A stretch of 51,987 nt of DNA, from positions 1 through 51,987 of the forward strand of contig LYSV01000029.1 of NCBI GenBank assembly GCA_001657315.1, read 5' to 3'. Source of the DNA: Flammeovirgaceae bacterium BBD 1991-12 (GTDB taxonomy: Bacteria; Bacteroidota; Bacteroidia; Cytophagales; Cyclobacteriaceae). Positions 1 through 7,507 of the stretch are shown one piece after another; positions within the stretch are counted from its first letter, which is position 1; each line of letters opens with the position of its first letter. The position numbers and the translations under genes are program-made. A model generated the notes under the pieces. It did not search any database, was not told the DNA's origin, and saw only the letters and a program-made list of their open reading frames with translations.

Positions 1-14
1 ATCAGCCCAACTGA

Positions 15-80
15 ACTGGCACAGTCTGAACCGAAATCACTGGCACAGCTTCACCGAAATCACTGGCATAGTTAGAACCG
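15..80. repeat. Three tandem ~23-nt repeats, probable end of an IS21-like element
   Basis: Three near-identical units start at 15, 39 and 62; each begins ACTGGCAYAG and continues to GAACCG or CACCGAAATC. The period is 23-24 nt. Multiple short subterminal repeats of this kind are typical of IS21-family ends, and I recall similar ACTGGC...CCGAAAT units at such ends in Bacteroidota; that link is from memory. No transposase lies within the window, so the element body would be to the left. The repeats stop about 25 nt before the first open frame. Confidence 0.5.
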
Positions 81-105
81 TAGTATCCAAAAGCTGCTGG
101 TTTCC

Positions 106-522
106 ATGTATAGCAATTTATTTATCCATTGGTTTGATCTGTCTGAAACCTACCTGCCGGGCGTAGGCGAAGTGATCAAACCTGAGGAAATGCCAGACCT
201 GATGATCATCTATGGAAGTGGCGCGGCGCTCATTTTTCTTATTCTGGGACTGATGTATAAATACGCACTCAGAAAGGCGGCAGAACTGGAACTGAATGAG
301 ATCGAGATCTTTGACACCAAAAGCAGTCTGCAAACCATGATCATCATGGGTGCCGTACCGGTACTTTCTGTCTTGATCGCATTGATATTCGGCTATTCCA
401 GGTTAGGTGGGGCTATCTCAGGATTCGTTTATATGTCCTATCCCCTGATCTTTGCCCTGTACATGCCCAAGCGTCATCGAAAAAGGGATGCCGTTCTGGC
501 AAGGGTAAAAACAGATGGTTGA
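106..522 (+). CDS. TMEM175-like (DUF1211) channel, probably 5'-truncated
   Basis: A 138-residue membrane protein with three hydrophobic segments (about 33-52, 76-95 and 100-118) and a basic C-terminus (KRHRKR). The stretch LELNEIEIFDTK followed by a hydrophobic helix resembles the C-terminal half of bacterial TMEM175-like potassium channels, but the family's N-terminal RxxxFSD signature is absent. The same frame reads back to a stop at 73-75, inside IS-like repeats, so the gene was probably cut by an insertion and now starts at an internal ATG. Its stop codon (520-522) directly abuts the stop codon of the convergent ABC transporter (523-525). The family call is tentative; an unrelated small membrane protein is possible. 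Confidence 0.5.
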   Translation: MYSNLFIHWFDLSETYLPGVGEVIKPEEMPDLMIIYGSGAALIFLILGLMYKYALRKAAELELNEIEIFDTKSSLQTMIIMGAVPVLSVLIALIFGYSRLGGAISGFVYMSYPLIFALYMPKRHRKRDAVLARVKTDG

Positions 523-2259
523 TCAGATACGTGCCTGATAGGTATACAATTGGTAATATCGTCCCTGCTTTTCGATCAATTCATCATGCCGGCCACGCTC
601 AGCTATTTGTCCGTCCTCAACCACCAGTATCTGATCTGCCTGCCGTATGGTGCTCAGCCGGTGGGCGATGACGAACGTAGTGCGACCCTTCATGAGCTCT
701 TTCAGGCTGGCCTGTATAAAGGTCTCACTTTCCGTGTCCAGGTTGGAGGTAGCTTCATCCAGGATGAGAATCCTGGGGTCAGCCAGAATAGCGCGTGCTA
801 TGGCAATGCGCTGTCGCTGTCCACCGGACAGCTTGACTCCGCGTTCTCCTATAAGTGTATCCAGCCCATCCTCAAAACGATCGGTAAATTCGTTTACGTG
901 CGCAGCGGCCACCGCTGTATGTAGCTGCTCCTCTGAAGCATCCGGCCTGGGGAACAGGATATTTTCACGTATGCTCCCTTCAAACAGAAAGTCATCCTGT
1001 AAAACCACCCCTAACTGGTTTCTGAAGCTTTGCAGGGTCACTTTGGAAAGATCGAGGCCATCTACGGTGATGGTGCCACTTTCAGGATTCAGAAAAGAGG
1101 CAGCCAGACCGGCAATAGTGGTCTTGCCACTACCGGAGGTTCCCACCAAAGCAGTAACAGAGCCTGCCGGGGATTCAAAACTCACGTCTTTCACTACATT
1201 TTTGCCCTCTTCGTAGGCGAATGATACATGATCAAATCTGACATCTCCGTTAATGATGTCCAGCTTTACATTTCGTTCAGACCCATCGTCCTCCAGTGGC
1301 ATATTCATGATCTCTTCCGTACGGTCCAGCCCGGCAAATGCTTCCGTCAGCTGACTGCCTATGTTACTCATTTGTACAATAGGTGCTATCATAAAACCAA
1401 GATACAGTGTGAATGAAAGGAATTCGCCAAAGGTCAGGTTGTTCTCCATGATCATGTAACCGCCAATGCCCATAATACCCGTAGAAGCCAGCCCCAGCAG
1501 GAAGGTGGCCGAGCTGGTGACCAGACTGGTAGATGTCAGGCTTTTGCGTACGTTCCTGAACAGCCGCTCCACTCCTTCTTCAAAGGTCCGTATCTCCTGA
1601 GCCTCGGCGTTAAACCCCTTGATCACCCTTACTCCACCGAGTGTTTCCGTAAGCCGGCCGGTAACTTCAGCGTTGATCTTGCCGCGCTCTCTGAAAATAG
1701 GACGGATGTAACCAAACGCCTTTAATGAGATCACGCCAAAAATAGCTACCGGCACCAGTACGTACAGGGTCATCATAGGGCTGATGCTGATCAGCAGGAA
1801 GAGAGAAATAAAAGAAGTTAGAATGCCTCCGAAAAGCTGCACCAGGCCGGTGCCCACGAGATTTCTCACCCCCTCCACATCTGTCATAATCCTGGATACG
1901 AGTTCGCCTGTTTTGGTATTGTCAAAAAACCGGACAGGTAGCTGTATAATATGCCGCTGAACCCTCGCCCTTAGCTGTGCGATCAGGTGCTGTGCTTCCA
2001 CACTCAGTATTCTGGTCAGTGAAAAAGAGGTGATGGCCTGTATCGTCACCGCAGAAACTACGACGATCAGTAGCGTTTTCAGCTGGTTCATATCCCCTTC
2101 AGGAATGATGTCATCCATCAGGATCTTACTGGCATAGGGCAGTACCAAATTGGCCAGGCGGCTTATGATGATCAGGAACAGCCCGATAAAAACATACTTT
2201 CTTCTGGGCCATATGATGGTACTGAATACATAGCCGATCGTCACTTTTGATTTGCTCAT
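523..2259 (-). CDS. ABC exporter, fused membrane and ATPase domains (MsbA-like)
   Basis: A 578-residue half-transporter. Residues 1-310 hold the type I exporter membrane domain with about six helices. The ATPase domain follows, with Walker A GTSGSGKTT near 372, Q-loop, signature LSGGQRQR, Walker B ILILDEATSNLD and H-loop IAHRLST, all intact. Such proteins act as homodimers in the inner membrane and export lipids, drugs or peptides using ATP; nothing here fixes the substrate. The ATG start is preceded on its strand by AGAGG, a reasonable ribosome site. It is transcribed alone, divergent from the AraC remnant and convergent with the upstream truncated channel gene. Confidence 0.95.
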   Translation of the reverse strand: MSKSKVTIGYVFSTIIWPRRKYVFIGLFLIIISRLANLVLPYASKILMDDIIPEGDMNQLKTLLIVVVSAVTIQAITSFSLTRILSVEAQHLIAQLRARVQRHIIQLPVRFFDNTKTGELVSRIMTDVEGVRNLVGTGLVQLFGGILTSFISLFLLISISPMMTLYVLVPVAIFGVISLKAFGYIRPIFRERGKINAEVTGRLTETLGGVRVIKGFNAEAQEIRTFEEGVERLFRNVRKSLTSTSLVTSSATFLLGLASTGIMGIGGYMIMENNLTFGEFLSFTLYLGFMIAPIVQMSNIGSQLTEAFAGLDRTEEIMNMPLEDDGSERNVKLDIINGDVRFDHVSFAYEEGKNVVKDVSFESPAGSVTALVGTSGSGKTTIAGLAASFLNPESGTITVDGLDLSKVTLQSFRNQLGVVLQDDFLFEGSIRENILFPRPDASEEQLHTAVAAAHVNEFTDRFEDGLDTLIGERGVKLSGGQRQRIAIARAILADPRILILDEATSNLDTESETFIQASLKELMKGRTTFVIAHRLSTIRQADQILVVEDGQIAERGRHDELIEKQGRYYQLYTYQARI

Positions 2260-2337
2260 ACCTCTGAATTACGGATTAAACAGGACATAGGTACAAATAT
2301 TTCCGATTTTGTATGGTACGAAGTTCGTAATATTCCC

Positions 2338-2529
2338 TTGATTGGAAGAAATCATTTGAATAACGAACTACGGTTACAAGACATTGCCGCTGTGTTGAAT
2401 ACTCCGGCTCACCACCTGTCACAGATATTTGGAAGATATTTAGAAACTACCTTTTTCGATTACATGAAAAAAAGACGGATAGAAACGGCCAAAATACTGA
2501 TTATGGTCACCCAATATCAGTTATCCTGA
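2338..2529 (+). pseudogene. Remnant of an AraC-family regulator (HTH only)
   Basis: The frame encodes one helix-turn-helix and the start of the next helix of an AraC-type DNA-binding domain: LRLQDIAAVLNTPAHHLSQI, then KKRRIETAKILI. The frame is open upstream to about 2260 without any recognisable sensor domain, has only a TTG as possible start, and stops before the second HTH is complete. Its end overlaps the 3' end of the convergent Gre-like gene. In Bacteroidota this HTH usually sits at the C-terminus of a much longer protein, so this is best read as a decayed fragment, not a working small regulator. Confidence 0.6.
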
Positions 2530-2968
2530 TCTCTTTGCCATTAAAAGTAACCGTAGCTCCCTTTTCCCTGTTCAGCATCAGGCTGCCTATGGGAGATGAT
2601 GGGGATACAGCCATATAATCCTTTCCGTCTATTGTCAGTTTTCCTACACTTACGGACAAATAGAAGGTACCTATGCTGGTAGTTACCAGGCTTCCTGTAA
2701 CCACCGTGTCACAGTCAGCTAGCGGATTGATCTGGTCCAGTGCCTTTTTAAGTTTTTCTGCCTCTGCCATTTGCAGCATTTGATTTTCGATCTCCAGTTG
2801 CATCATGGCACGGCCCGTCTCGTATTTGTCACCGGCTGAACTCTTCGTTTCTTCATGGGCAGCTTCCTGGGCAAGTTCAATAGCCTCCCGTATATTGTTC
2901 ACCCTCTCTGTTATGTGCTCGCCACACAGGTGGTGCAGTTGCTGTTTTAAAACCACAGTATTCTTCAC
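2507..2968 (-). CDS. GreA/GreB-like transcription elongation factor family protein
   Basis: A 153-residue protein with an N-terminal helical hairpin (about 8-80) that includes SSAGDKYETGRAMMQ, then a beta-rich C-terminal domain (85-153) with SPIGSLMLNREKGATVTFNG, the layout of Gre factors (coiled-coil reaching into RNA polymerase, FKBP-like C-terminal domain). It is shorter than GreA and belongs to a Bacteroidota group sometimes mislabelled as 3-oxoacyl-ACP synthase. The start is GTG (2966-2968). Its strand upstream carries TTG, 21 nt, TATTTTTA, a weak match to a Bacteroidota promoter. It stands alone between the AraC remnant and the AT-rich TAC island. Confidence 0.75.
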   Translation of the reverse strand: MKNTVVLKQQLHHLCGEHITERVNNIREAIELAQEAAHEETKSSAGDKYETGRAMMQLEIENQMLQMAEAEKLKKALDQINPLADCDTVVTGSLVTTSIGTFYLSVSVGKLTIDGKDYMAVSPSSPIGSLMLNREKGATVTFNGKEIRITDIG

Positions 2969-3097
2969 ACTAACTACAATCTTGAGGTTATGCTTTATTA
3001 CTTAAAAATACCCTGAAATATTTCAAACTTGCAACAGTACCCATAGCATTAAATTTTTCTTAAGTTTATCAAAAAAATTACATCTAATTTTTAATAA

Positions 3098-3113
3098 TTA
3101 AGCAATAGCTTAA
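3098..3113. promoter_or_regulatory. Palindrome TTAAGC-aata-GCTTAA upstream of the TAC module
   Basis: Perfect 6-nt arms with a 4-nt spacer lie five bases before the GTG start of the first gene and overlap TAACTTTG (3111-3118), a match to the Bacteroidota -7 element. HTH antitoxins commonly repress their own operon through such palindromes, so this is the best operator candidate. The TAACTTTG position would put transcription start inside the annotated first codons, so the promoter assignment is uncertain. Confidence 0.45.
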
Positions 3114-3117
3114 CTTT

Positions 3118-3552
3118 GTGAGTAGAAAAGCTGTTAAATACAACATAGAAAATTTTCTAGAAAAATTTGTTATTGATAACCAGAGAGGATATGAAATATA
3201 CTTAGACATTGGAAATGAACATACTTTAGTAGATTTCATAAGGGAGAATGTCTCGAAATTTATATACGTGTTAAGGTTCATACTTGGACCCTTTCCCGGG
3301 AAAGTATACAAAAAGGGACCTCATTGCACAATGGAAATGAGGTTTCTAAAAAATGGAAAGCATCGAGGAAAAAAGGGATTGAACTCTAGGGTTTATGTTA
3401 TAACCCATGGAAATAAGTTGGTATTGTGTTTATTGGATCCTCATAAAAAGAGTGAAAAGGTTGAAAGTAAAGTTTCAGATCAACTAAAAGAGATGTGTGA
3501 TAGCGTTTATACCTATGATAACACCAATACCAAAAATCTAATTGAAATATGA
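3118..3552 (+). CDS. Putative toxin of a toxin-antitoxin-chaperone module
   Basis: A 144-residue basic protein that I do not recognise by family. GTG at 3118 is the only usable start, since a stop (TAG) lies four codons upstream in frame. The C-terminal half has a pattern like RelE/HigB-type mRNA interferases: an MEMRF strand near 71, a basic turn KHRGKKG, then SRVYVIT and KLVLCLLD strands followed by HKKSEK, comparable in outline to the LELR, RVLFF and KNQQK positions of HigB. That similarity is an inference without alignment. It overlaps the HTH gene by 4 nt (ATGA), the tight coupling usual in toxin-antitoxin pairs, and the region is clearly AT-richer than its surroundings. Confidence 0.6.
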   Translation: MSRKAVKYNIENFLEKFVIDNQRGYEIYLDIGNEHTLVDFIRENVSKFIYVLRFILGPFPGKVYKKGPHCTMEMRFLKNGKHRGKKGLNSRVYVITHGNKLVLCLLDPHKKSEKVESKVSDQLKEMCDSVYTYDNTNTKNLIEI

Positions 3553-3917
3553 AGAAGATTATGAATAACTCTGAGATAATCGAAATCGAGAAGCATTTGA
3601 TACAAGCCGAAATCGTTGAACAGCTTGAGCGAATGAGATCAGCCAATAAAATTACCAAAAAAGACCTAGCTGTGAAACTTGGTGTGAAAAACTCATTTAT
3701 CTCCCAGTTATACGGAGCAAACAAGTTTTTTAACCTCGAACACCTAGCAAAAATTCAACACTTTCTTGATGTCAAAATCAACATATCTTTCACCCCAAAA
3801 TCCGAAATTCGTTGGCAGCAAAACCAAAGAAAATTTAGAATAGAAAAGGAAAGTATCACTTCAACAGACACCCAAGTGGCCCCGGATATTCAGATCAAGC
3901 ATAAATTGGCTAGTTAG
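3549..3917 (+). CDS. HTH (Xre-type) antitoxin with C-terminal extension
   Basis: A 122-residue protein. Residues about 24-75 form an Xre-like helix-turn-helix (EQLERMRSANKITKKDLAVK, then VKNSFISQLYG, then a third helix with LAKIQHFLDV). After the domain a polar tail of roughly 40 residues includes WQQNQRKF. In chaperone-addicted antitoxins of the HigBA-SecB type, a C-terminal extension of this sort is the chaperone-addiction region that makes the antitoxin unstable unless bound by the SecB-like partner; by analogy the tail here may do the same. The gene overlaps the toxin candidate by 4 nt and is followed after 20 nt by the SecB-like gene. ATG codons at residues 1 and 5 are both possible starts. 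Confidence 0.75.
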   Translation: MKKIMNNSEIIEIEKHLIQAEIVEQLERMRSANKITKKDLAVKLGVKNSFISQLYGANKFFNLEHLAKIQHFLDVKINISFTPKSEIRWQQNQRKFRIEKESITSTDTQVAPDIQIKHKLAS

Positions 3918-3937
3918 TCAAGATACGGAGAATTACA

Positions 3938-4450
3938 ATGTCGAAATCCAGTAAATTGATTGTTGAGAGTAAAACGAAACTATCTTATAGTCTTATGGCA
4001 ATGAGTATAGATAGTTTCATGATGAATAATGTCAAATCCCTTAGCCATAAACTGCAAAGGGACGAAGCCGGTGGTATTCTTGTTAACTATGATATTCAGG
4101 GAGGATCAGCGGCATTCGTCAACCTTAAGGTTATTCAAACTCAAATATTTGTTTCCGCTCATGGAACTGATAAGTCAGACCATGAAAAAACGCATGAAAT
4201 CTGTAGTTTGACGTGCGCTTTCGACTTCTTCATGGAGCAGTTTAATCAACTATACAATCAAGACGGGAATTTAGTAATTCCATTTAGATTGGTGTCTACC
4301 TTCACATCAATTGCCTATGGTTCTACAAGAGGTGTTTTATATACTAAAATGCTCGGAACACCTCTAGGAAACTTTTCTATGCCTCTGCTCGACCTACAAA
4401 AATTACCTCGGGAAGACCAAATTATATTGAAAGAATCTTTTATTCATTGA
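3938..4450 (+). CDS. SecB-like chaperone of a toxin-antitoxin module
   Basis: A 170-residue protein whose C-terminal part carries the typical SecB-like pattern: a polar strand pair, then IPFRLVSTFTSIAYGSTRG, then KMLGTPLGNFSMPLLDL, matching the STxRG...GTPL...P(L/I) pattern of SecB-like proteins in Bacteroidota. SecB is otherwise a proteobacterial export chaperone; solitary SecB-like genes elsewhere are often linked to toxin-antitoxin pairs (HigB-HigA-Rv1957 in Mycobacterium tuberculosis is the model). Here it is third in a toxin-antitoxin-chaperone order. It is expected to bind the antitoxin tail, protect it from proteolysis and help it fold. I see no signal peptide or membrane segment. Confidence 0.7.
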   Translation: MSKSSKLIVESKTKLSYSLMAMSIDSFMMNNVKSLSHKLQRDEAGGILVNYDIQGGSAAFVNLKVIQTQIFVSAHGTDKSDHEKTHEICSLTCAFDFFMEQFNQLYNQDGNLVIPFRLVSTFTSIAYGSTRGVLYTKMLGTPLGNFSMPLLDLQKLPREDQIILKESFIH

Positions 4451-4523
4451 GTAAATAGATACTGATTTTCAACAGTATAATCAACATCAGTGGCTGCTGG
4501 TAACAGCAATTAAAAACAGGATC

Positions 4524-5537
4524 ATGAAATACAAACCTCTTGGCCGCAGTGGCCTGATCGTTTCAGAACTGGCATTGGGCACCATGCTTTATGGTGAAGA
4601 AACCGGACGTGGCACGGATGAGAAGGTTGCCCAAAGGCAGATTGACTATTTTCTGGATCAGGGTGGCAATCATATCGACTGTGCTGATGTCTATGCCAGT
4701 GGCTGCTCGGAGGAGATCGTTGGCAGAACGCTCAAGGGAAAGCGTGACAATGTAGTACTGGCTACTAAGGTAAGATTTCCGACAGGTGAAGATGTCAATG
4801 CACAGGGACTGTCCAGAAGACATATTATACAGAACGTGGAAGAATGCCTGAAAAGACTCCAGACTGATTATATCGATCTTTTTTACATGCATTGCTGGGA
4901 CCCCGTCACGCCCATAGAAGAATCCCTGAGAGCTTTTGAAGATCTGGTAACCACAGGCAAGGTCAGGTACACCGGCGTTTCCAATTTTAAGGCATGGCAG
5001 GTCATGAAAGCGCTGGGTATCAGTGACCAGAACCGATGGGTAAGGTTTATTGCAGCCCAGTACCAGTACAGCCTGGTAAAACGGGATATTGAACACGAGT
5101 ACAGCGATCTTTTTAAAAGTGAAGGTTTGGGACTGGTTCCCTGGGGACCTTTGGGTGGAGGATTTCTGAGTGGCAAGTACCATCCTGACCAAAAGCCTAC
5201 GGACGAAGGCAGGATCGCCACTACAGCGGAGCACACTGAAGAAGCATGGGAAAGAAGAAATACTGACCAAAACTGGAAGGTGCTGGAGGAGGTGAATGCG
5301 CTGGCAAAAAAGTATGAAGCCACTATTCCTCAGGTAGCACTTACCTGGCTCAGGCAACAGCCAAACGTAAGCTCTGTCATACTGGGCGCACGCACCTTTG
5401 AACAGCTTGAAGATAATTTGGGCTCCGCCCATTTGGAGCTGTCCCTTGAGGAGTTGAAAAAACTTAATGAGCTCAGCACCTTACCGGAGCTTTATCCCTA
5501 TCGTATGATCGAAGCCTATGCCAGTCGTGAATTCTGA
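4524..5537 (+). CDS. Aldo/keto reductase
   Basis: A 337-residue NAD(P)H-dependent oxidoreductase with the full catalytic tetrad: D52 and Y57 in IDCADVY, K82 in ATKVR and H123 in YMHCWD. The opening MKYKPLGRSGLIVSELALGT and the late PNVSSVILGART (cofactor phosphate region) are typical of the AKR TIM barrel. Family members reduce aldehydes and ketones; the substrate is unknown. It is probably the first gene of a four-gene run, since the next gene (DUF985) starts 20 nt before its stop and the following two are separated by 0-1 nt. Confidence 0.93.
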   Translation: MKYKPLGRSGLIVSELALGTMLYGEETGRGTDEKVAQRQIDYFLDQGGNHIDCADVYASGCSEEIVGRTLKGKRDNVVLATKVRFPTGEDVNAQGLSRRHIIQNVEECLKRLQTDYIDLFYMHCWDPVTPIEESLRAFEDLVTTGKVRYTGVSNFKAWQVMKALGISDQNRWVRFIAAQYQYSLVKRDIEHEYSDLFKSEGLGLVPWGPLGGGFLSGKYHPDQKPTDEGRIATTAEHTEEAWERRNTDQNWKVLEEVNALAKKYEATIPQVALTWLRQQPNVSSVILGARTFEQLEDNLGSAHLELSLEELKKLNELSTLPELYPYRMIEAYASREF

Positions 5538-6030
5538 TCATACCCCTGAAGACTATGTGAGCCTGCTGGGGCTGTTGCCTCACCCGGAAGGTGGTTTTTA
5601 CAAGGAAACCTACCGCGCAGATCTGACTTCAGATTATGATGATTTTAACGGACCCAGGAATGTTTCCACCGGCATATTTTATCTGTTACCCTTTGGCCAC
5701 TTTTCCGCTTTCCACAGAATACGGTCAGATGAAATGTGGCACTTTTATGACGGAACGGACCTATCTGTTTACATTCTTAAAGCCGATGGACAACTGGACG
5801 TCATCAGGCTGGGCCGGCGTCTGGAGCAGGGAGAACAGCTACAGGCAGTGGTGCCTGCTGGCTGCTGGTTTGCTTCCCGGGTAGAGCAACCGTCCGGTTT
5901 TGCGCTGACGGGCTGTACGGTAGCACCTGGCTTCGACTTTCAGGATTTTGAAATGGCCAAAAGGAATGACCTTATCACTCAATTCCCGGATCACAGGAAA
6001 CTAATTGAAGAACTGACAAGAGATACCTGA
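5518..6030 (+). CDS. DUF985 cupin-fold protein
   Basis: A 170-residue single cupin. The family markers are all present: LLPHPEGGFYKETYRA near the start, SAFHRIRSDEMWHFYDG in the centre, VVPAGCWFASRV, then GCTVAPGFDFQDFEMA close to the end. The fold (YML079w-like) resembles sugar epimerases and other small-molecule-binding cupins, but no reaction is established for the family. The ATG lies inside the end of the aldo/keto reductase gene (20-nt overlap) and places the conserved block at the usual distance from the N-terminus. Translational coupling with that gene is likely. Confidence 0.9.
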   Translation: MPVVNSDHTPEDYVSLLGLLPHPEGGFYKETYRADLTSDYDDFNGPRNVSTGIFYLLPFGHFSAFHRIRSDEMWHFYDGTDLSVYILKADGQLDVIRLGRRLEQGEQLQAVVPAGCWFASRVEQPSGFALTGCTVAPGFDFQDFEMAKRNDLITQFPDHRKLIEELTRDT

Positions 6031-6031
6031 T

Positions 6032-6610
6032 ATGAAGAGACTAACACTGGTAGCTGTCATGTGCTGTACCTTTACCATATACGGCCAAGAAAAGCGCGAA
6101 CAGGAAAAGAGAATAAAAAAACATCAAATGCCTCAGGCAGCCCTTGACATTCTGCAAGAGACCCTTCCTGTCCGTACAAAAAAGCTACGTTACTATCAGG
6201 AATTGGACGGTAGTCATATGTCCTACGAGGCTAAATTCCGGTATCACAGACGACCTTTTAGCGTAGAGTTTGACAAATACGGTGTATTGGAGGATGTAGA
6301 AGTGGGCATGGACTTCAATACATTGTCTGTGGAAACCAGAAACAACATTAAAAAGTATCTGGAAAAGGAATGCGAAACCTTCAAGGTGCTCAAGTGCCAA
6401 AAGCAGTTCAAACATATTGGTGACAACCCTCAAAGAACCTTGAATAATGCACTCCATAATAAGGAGAGTGACAATATTTTTTATGAACTGGAGGCTGACC
6501 TGCGGATGGAGAAGGGCTGGAGCAGCTATGAAATACTTTTTGATGAGTCCGGCCGGTTCATTTCAAAAAGACGCATCGTAAACCAGCCATTGGATAATTT
6601 ACTTTATTAA
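6032..6610 (+). CDS. Secreted PepSY-like protein
   Basis: A 192-residue protein with a signal peptide (about 1-18, ending IYGQ). The mature part begins with a PepSY-like unit: MPQAALDILQETLP, then a YEAKF strand and VEFDKYGVLEDVEVG, followed by a second half of similar length. PepSY-like domains are periplasmic or surface modules thought to bind or inhibit partners; no enzymatic residues are visible. It starts 1 nt after the DUF985 stop and its own stop abuts the ATG of the DUF2490 barrel gene, so the two envelope genes are almost certainly cotranscribed and may work together. Confidence 0.7.
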   Translation: MKRLTLVAVMCCTFTIYGQEKREQEKRIKKHQMPQAALDILQETLPVRTKKLRYYQELDGSHMSYEAKFRYHRRPFSVEFDKYGVLEDVEVGMDFNTLSVETRNNIKKYLEKECETFKVLKCQKQFKHIGDNPQRTLNNALHNKESDNIFYELEADLRMEKGWSSYEILFDESGRFISKRRIVNQPLDNLLY

Positions 6611-7306
6611 ATGAGATATTGCCTTTTGCCCACACTATTGTGTATAGTGACACAATCCGGCTGGTCACAATCGGGTGACCTGATCGGACATTGGGAGCTT
6701 TCCGTACCCATCAGCTACACATTAAATGAACGATGGAAATTCAACACCACCATTTCCAACCGCAATGGCCTCTATGAAGAAGCAGAAGAAGACAATGCTG
6801 TAAACTTTTTTGTGAACTTTGTAGAGGTGACCCAATACGCAACCTACAGGGCAGGTAATCAGCTGTCTCTTACACTTGGGTATCGTTATCGCGACCGTGA
6901 GCCCTTCGAAGGTGTATCACTTTACGAGCACCGGCTCATTCAGCAACTTGGCTATGTCCACCTCCGGTCCCCCACCCGGCTGGCAAGCCGTCTCCAGACC
7001 GAGCAAAGGTGGCAAACTGAGATCTTCTCCCACCGCGTGAGATACAGACTTTCGGTAGACCGGCCCTTCTCCGGAGAAAAACTGGATGTGGGTGAGTATT
7101 ATTTCATTTTTTCTGATGAGCTTGTGTCAGAATTCCCCGATGAGGGAAACAATACGCTTGAGAATCGCATAGCCGCAGGCGCAGGCAGGCTTTGGAGCAG
7201 GAATCTGAGACTTCAGCTTGACCTTCAGCTACGATCAGATGACCTCTTTGGAAATACGGAACATATTTTCTTTGTCATGACGGGTTTTTATATACGGCTG
7301 AATTAA
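6611..7306 (+). CDS. DUF2490 outer-membrane beta-barrel protein
   Basis: A 231-residue protein with a signal peptide (ending SGWSQS near 20) and alternating amphipathic strands, including LSLTLGYRYRDREPF, TRLASRLQTEQRW and NRIAAGAGRLW, ending in an aromatic/hydrophobic strand (FYIRLN). The pattern of RLxxEQRW strands and overall length fit DUF2490 proteins of Bacteroidota, which are predicted small outer-membrane barrels of unknown function. It starts directly after the stop of the PepSY-like gene and is the last gene of this run. Confidence 0.75.
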   Translation: MRYCLLPTLLCIVTQSGWSQSGDLIGHWELSVPISYTLNERWKFNTTISNRNGLYEEAEEDNAVNFFVNFVEVTQYATYRAGNQLSLTLGYRYRDREPFEGVSLYEHRLIQQLGYVHLRSPTRLASRLQTEQRWQTEIFSHRVRYRLSVDRPFSGEKLDVGEYYFIFSDELVSEFPDEGNNTLENRIAAGAGRLWSRNLRLQLDLQLRSDDLFGNTEHIFFVMTGFYIRLN

Positions 7307-7411
7307 GAACTGCTATGGCCTGCAACCGGCCTTGCTAAAAATAGAGATGGATAGCATACGAACCATCCAAAAAACCTAAAAGAACATACCCGGCAATATT
7401 TTCTTCTGGTA

Positions 7412-7433
7412 AGGGGCAACCCCTCAGCAGGGG
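7412..7433 (+). promoter_or_regulatory. Leader with mutually exclusive AGGGG/CCCCT hairpins
   Basis: AGGGG (7412-7416) can pair with CCCCT (7420-7424) across a 3-nt loop, while the same CCCCT can pair with a second AGGGG (7429-7433) across CAGC. The three segments lie about 75-95 nt before the ATG of the secreted hydrolase. Such an either/or arrangement is what a leader switch would need, but the arms are short and no T-run or known riboswitch motif is present. Confidence 0.25.
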
Positions 7434-7507
7434 TATACGTGTTGTAGCGGGCCATGGAAACTGTATTCACTGGCCTTATGACCCCAAAACATTATATAAA
7501 AATACAC

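Noticed and set aside
647-1216. Long plus-strand frame opposite the ABC exporter ATPase domain
   Set aside because: Ser/Arg/Pro-rich shadow of the conserved Walker and signature region; not a gene.
4563-5432. Long open frame on the minus strand opposite the aldo/keto reductase gene
   Set aside because: It mirrors a gene with complete catalytic motifs on the other strand and has no family pattern of its own.
7381-7453. SAM riboswitch before the MetX-like gene
   Set aside because: No conserved SAM-I or SAM-II core; only short G/C hairpins are present.
7454-7507. Upstream ATG of the secreted hydrolase as start
   Set aside because: The added 18 residues break the signal-peptide shape; the ATG at 7508 is better.
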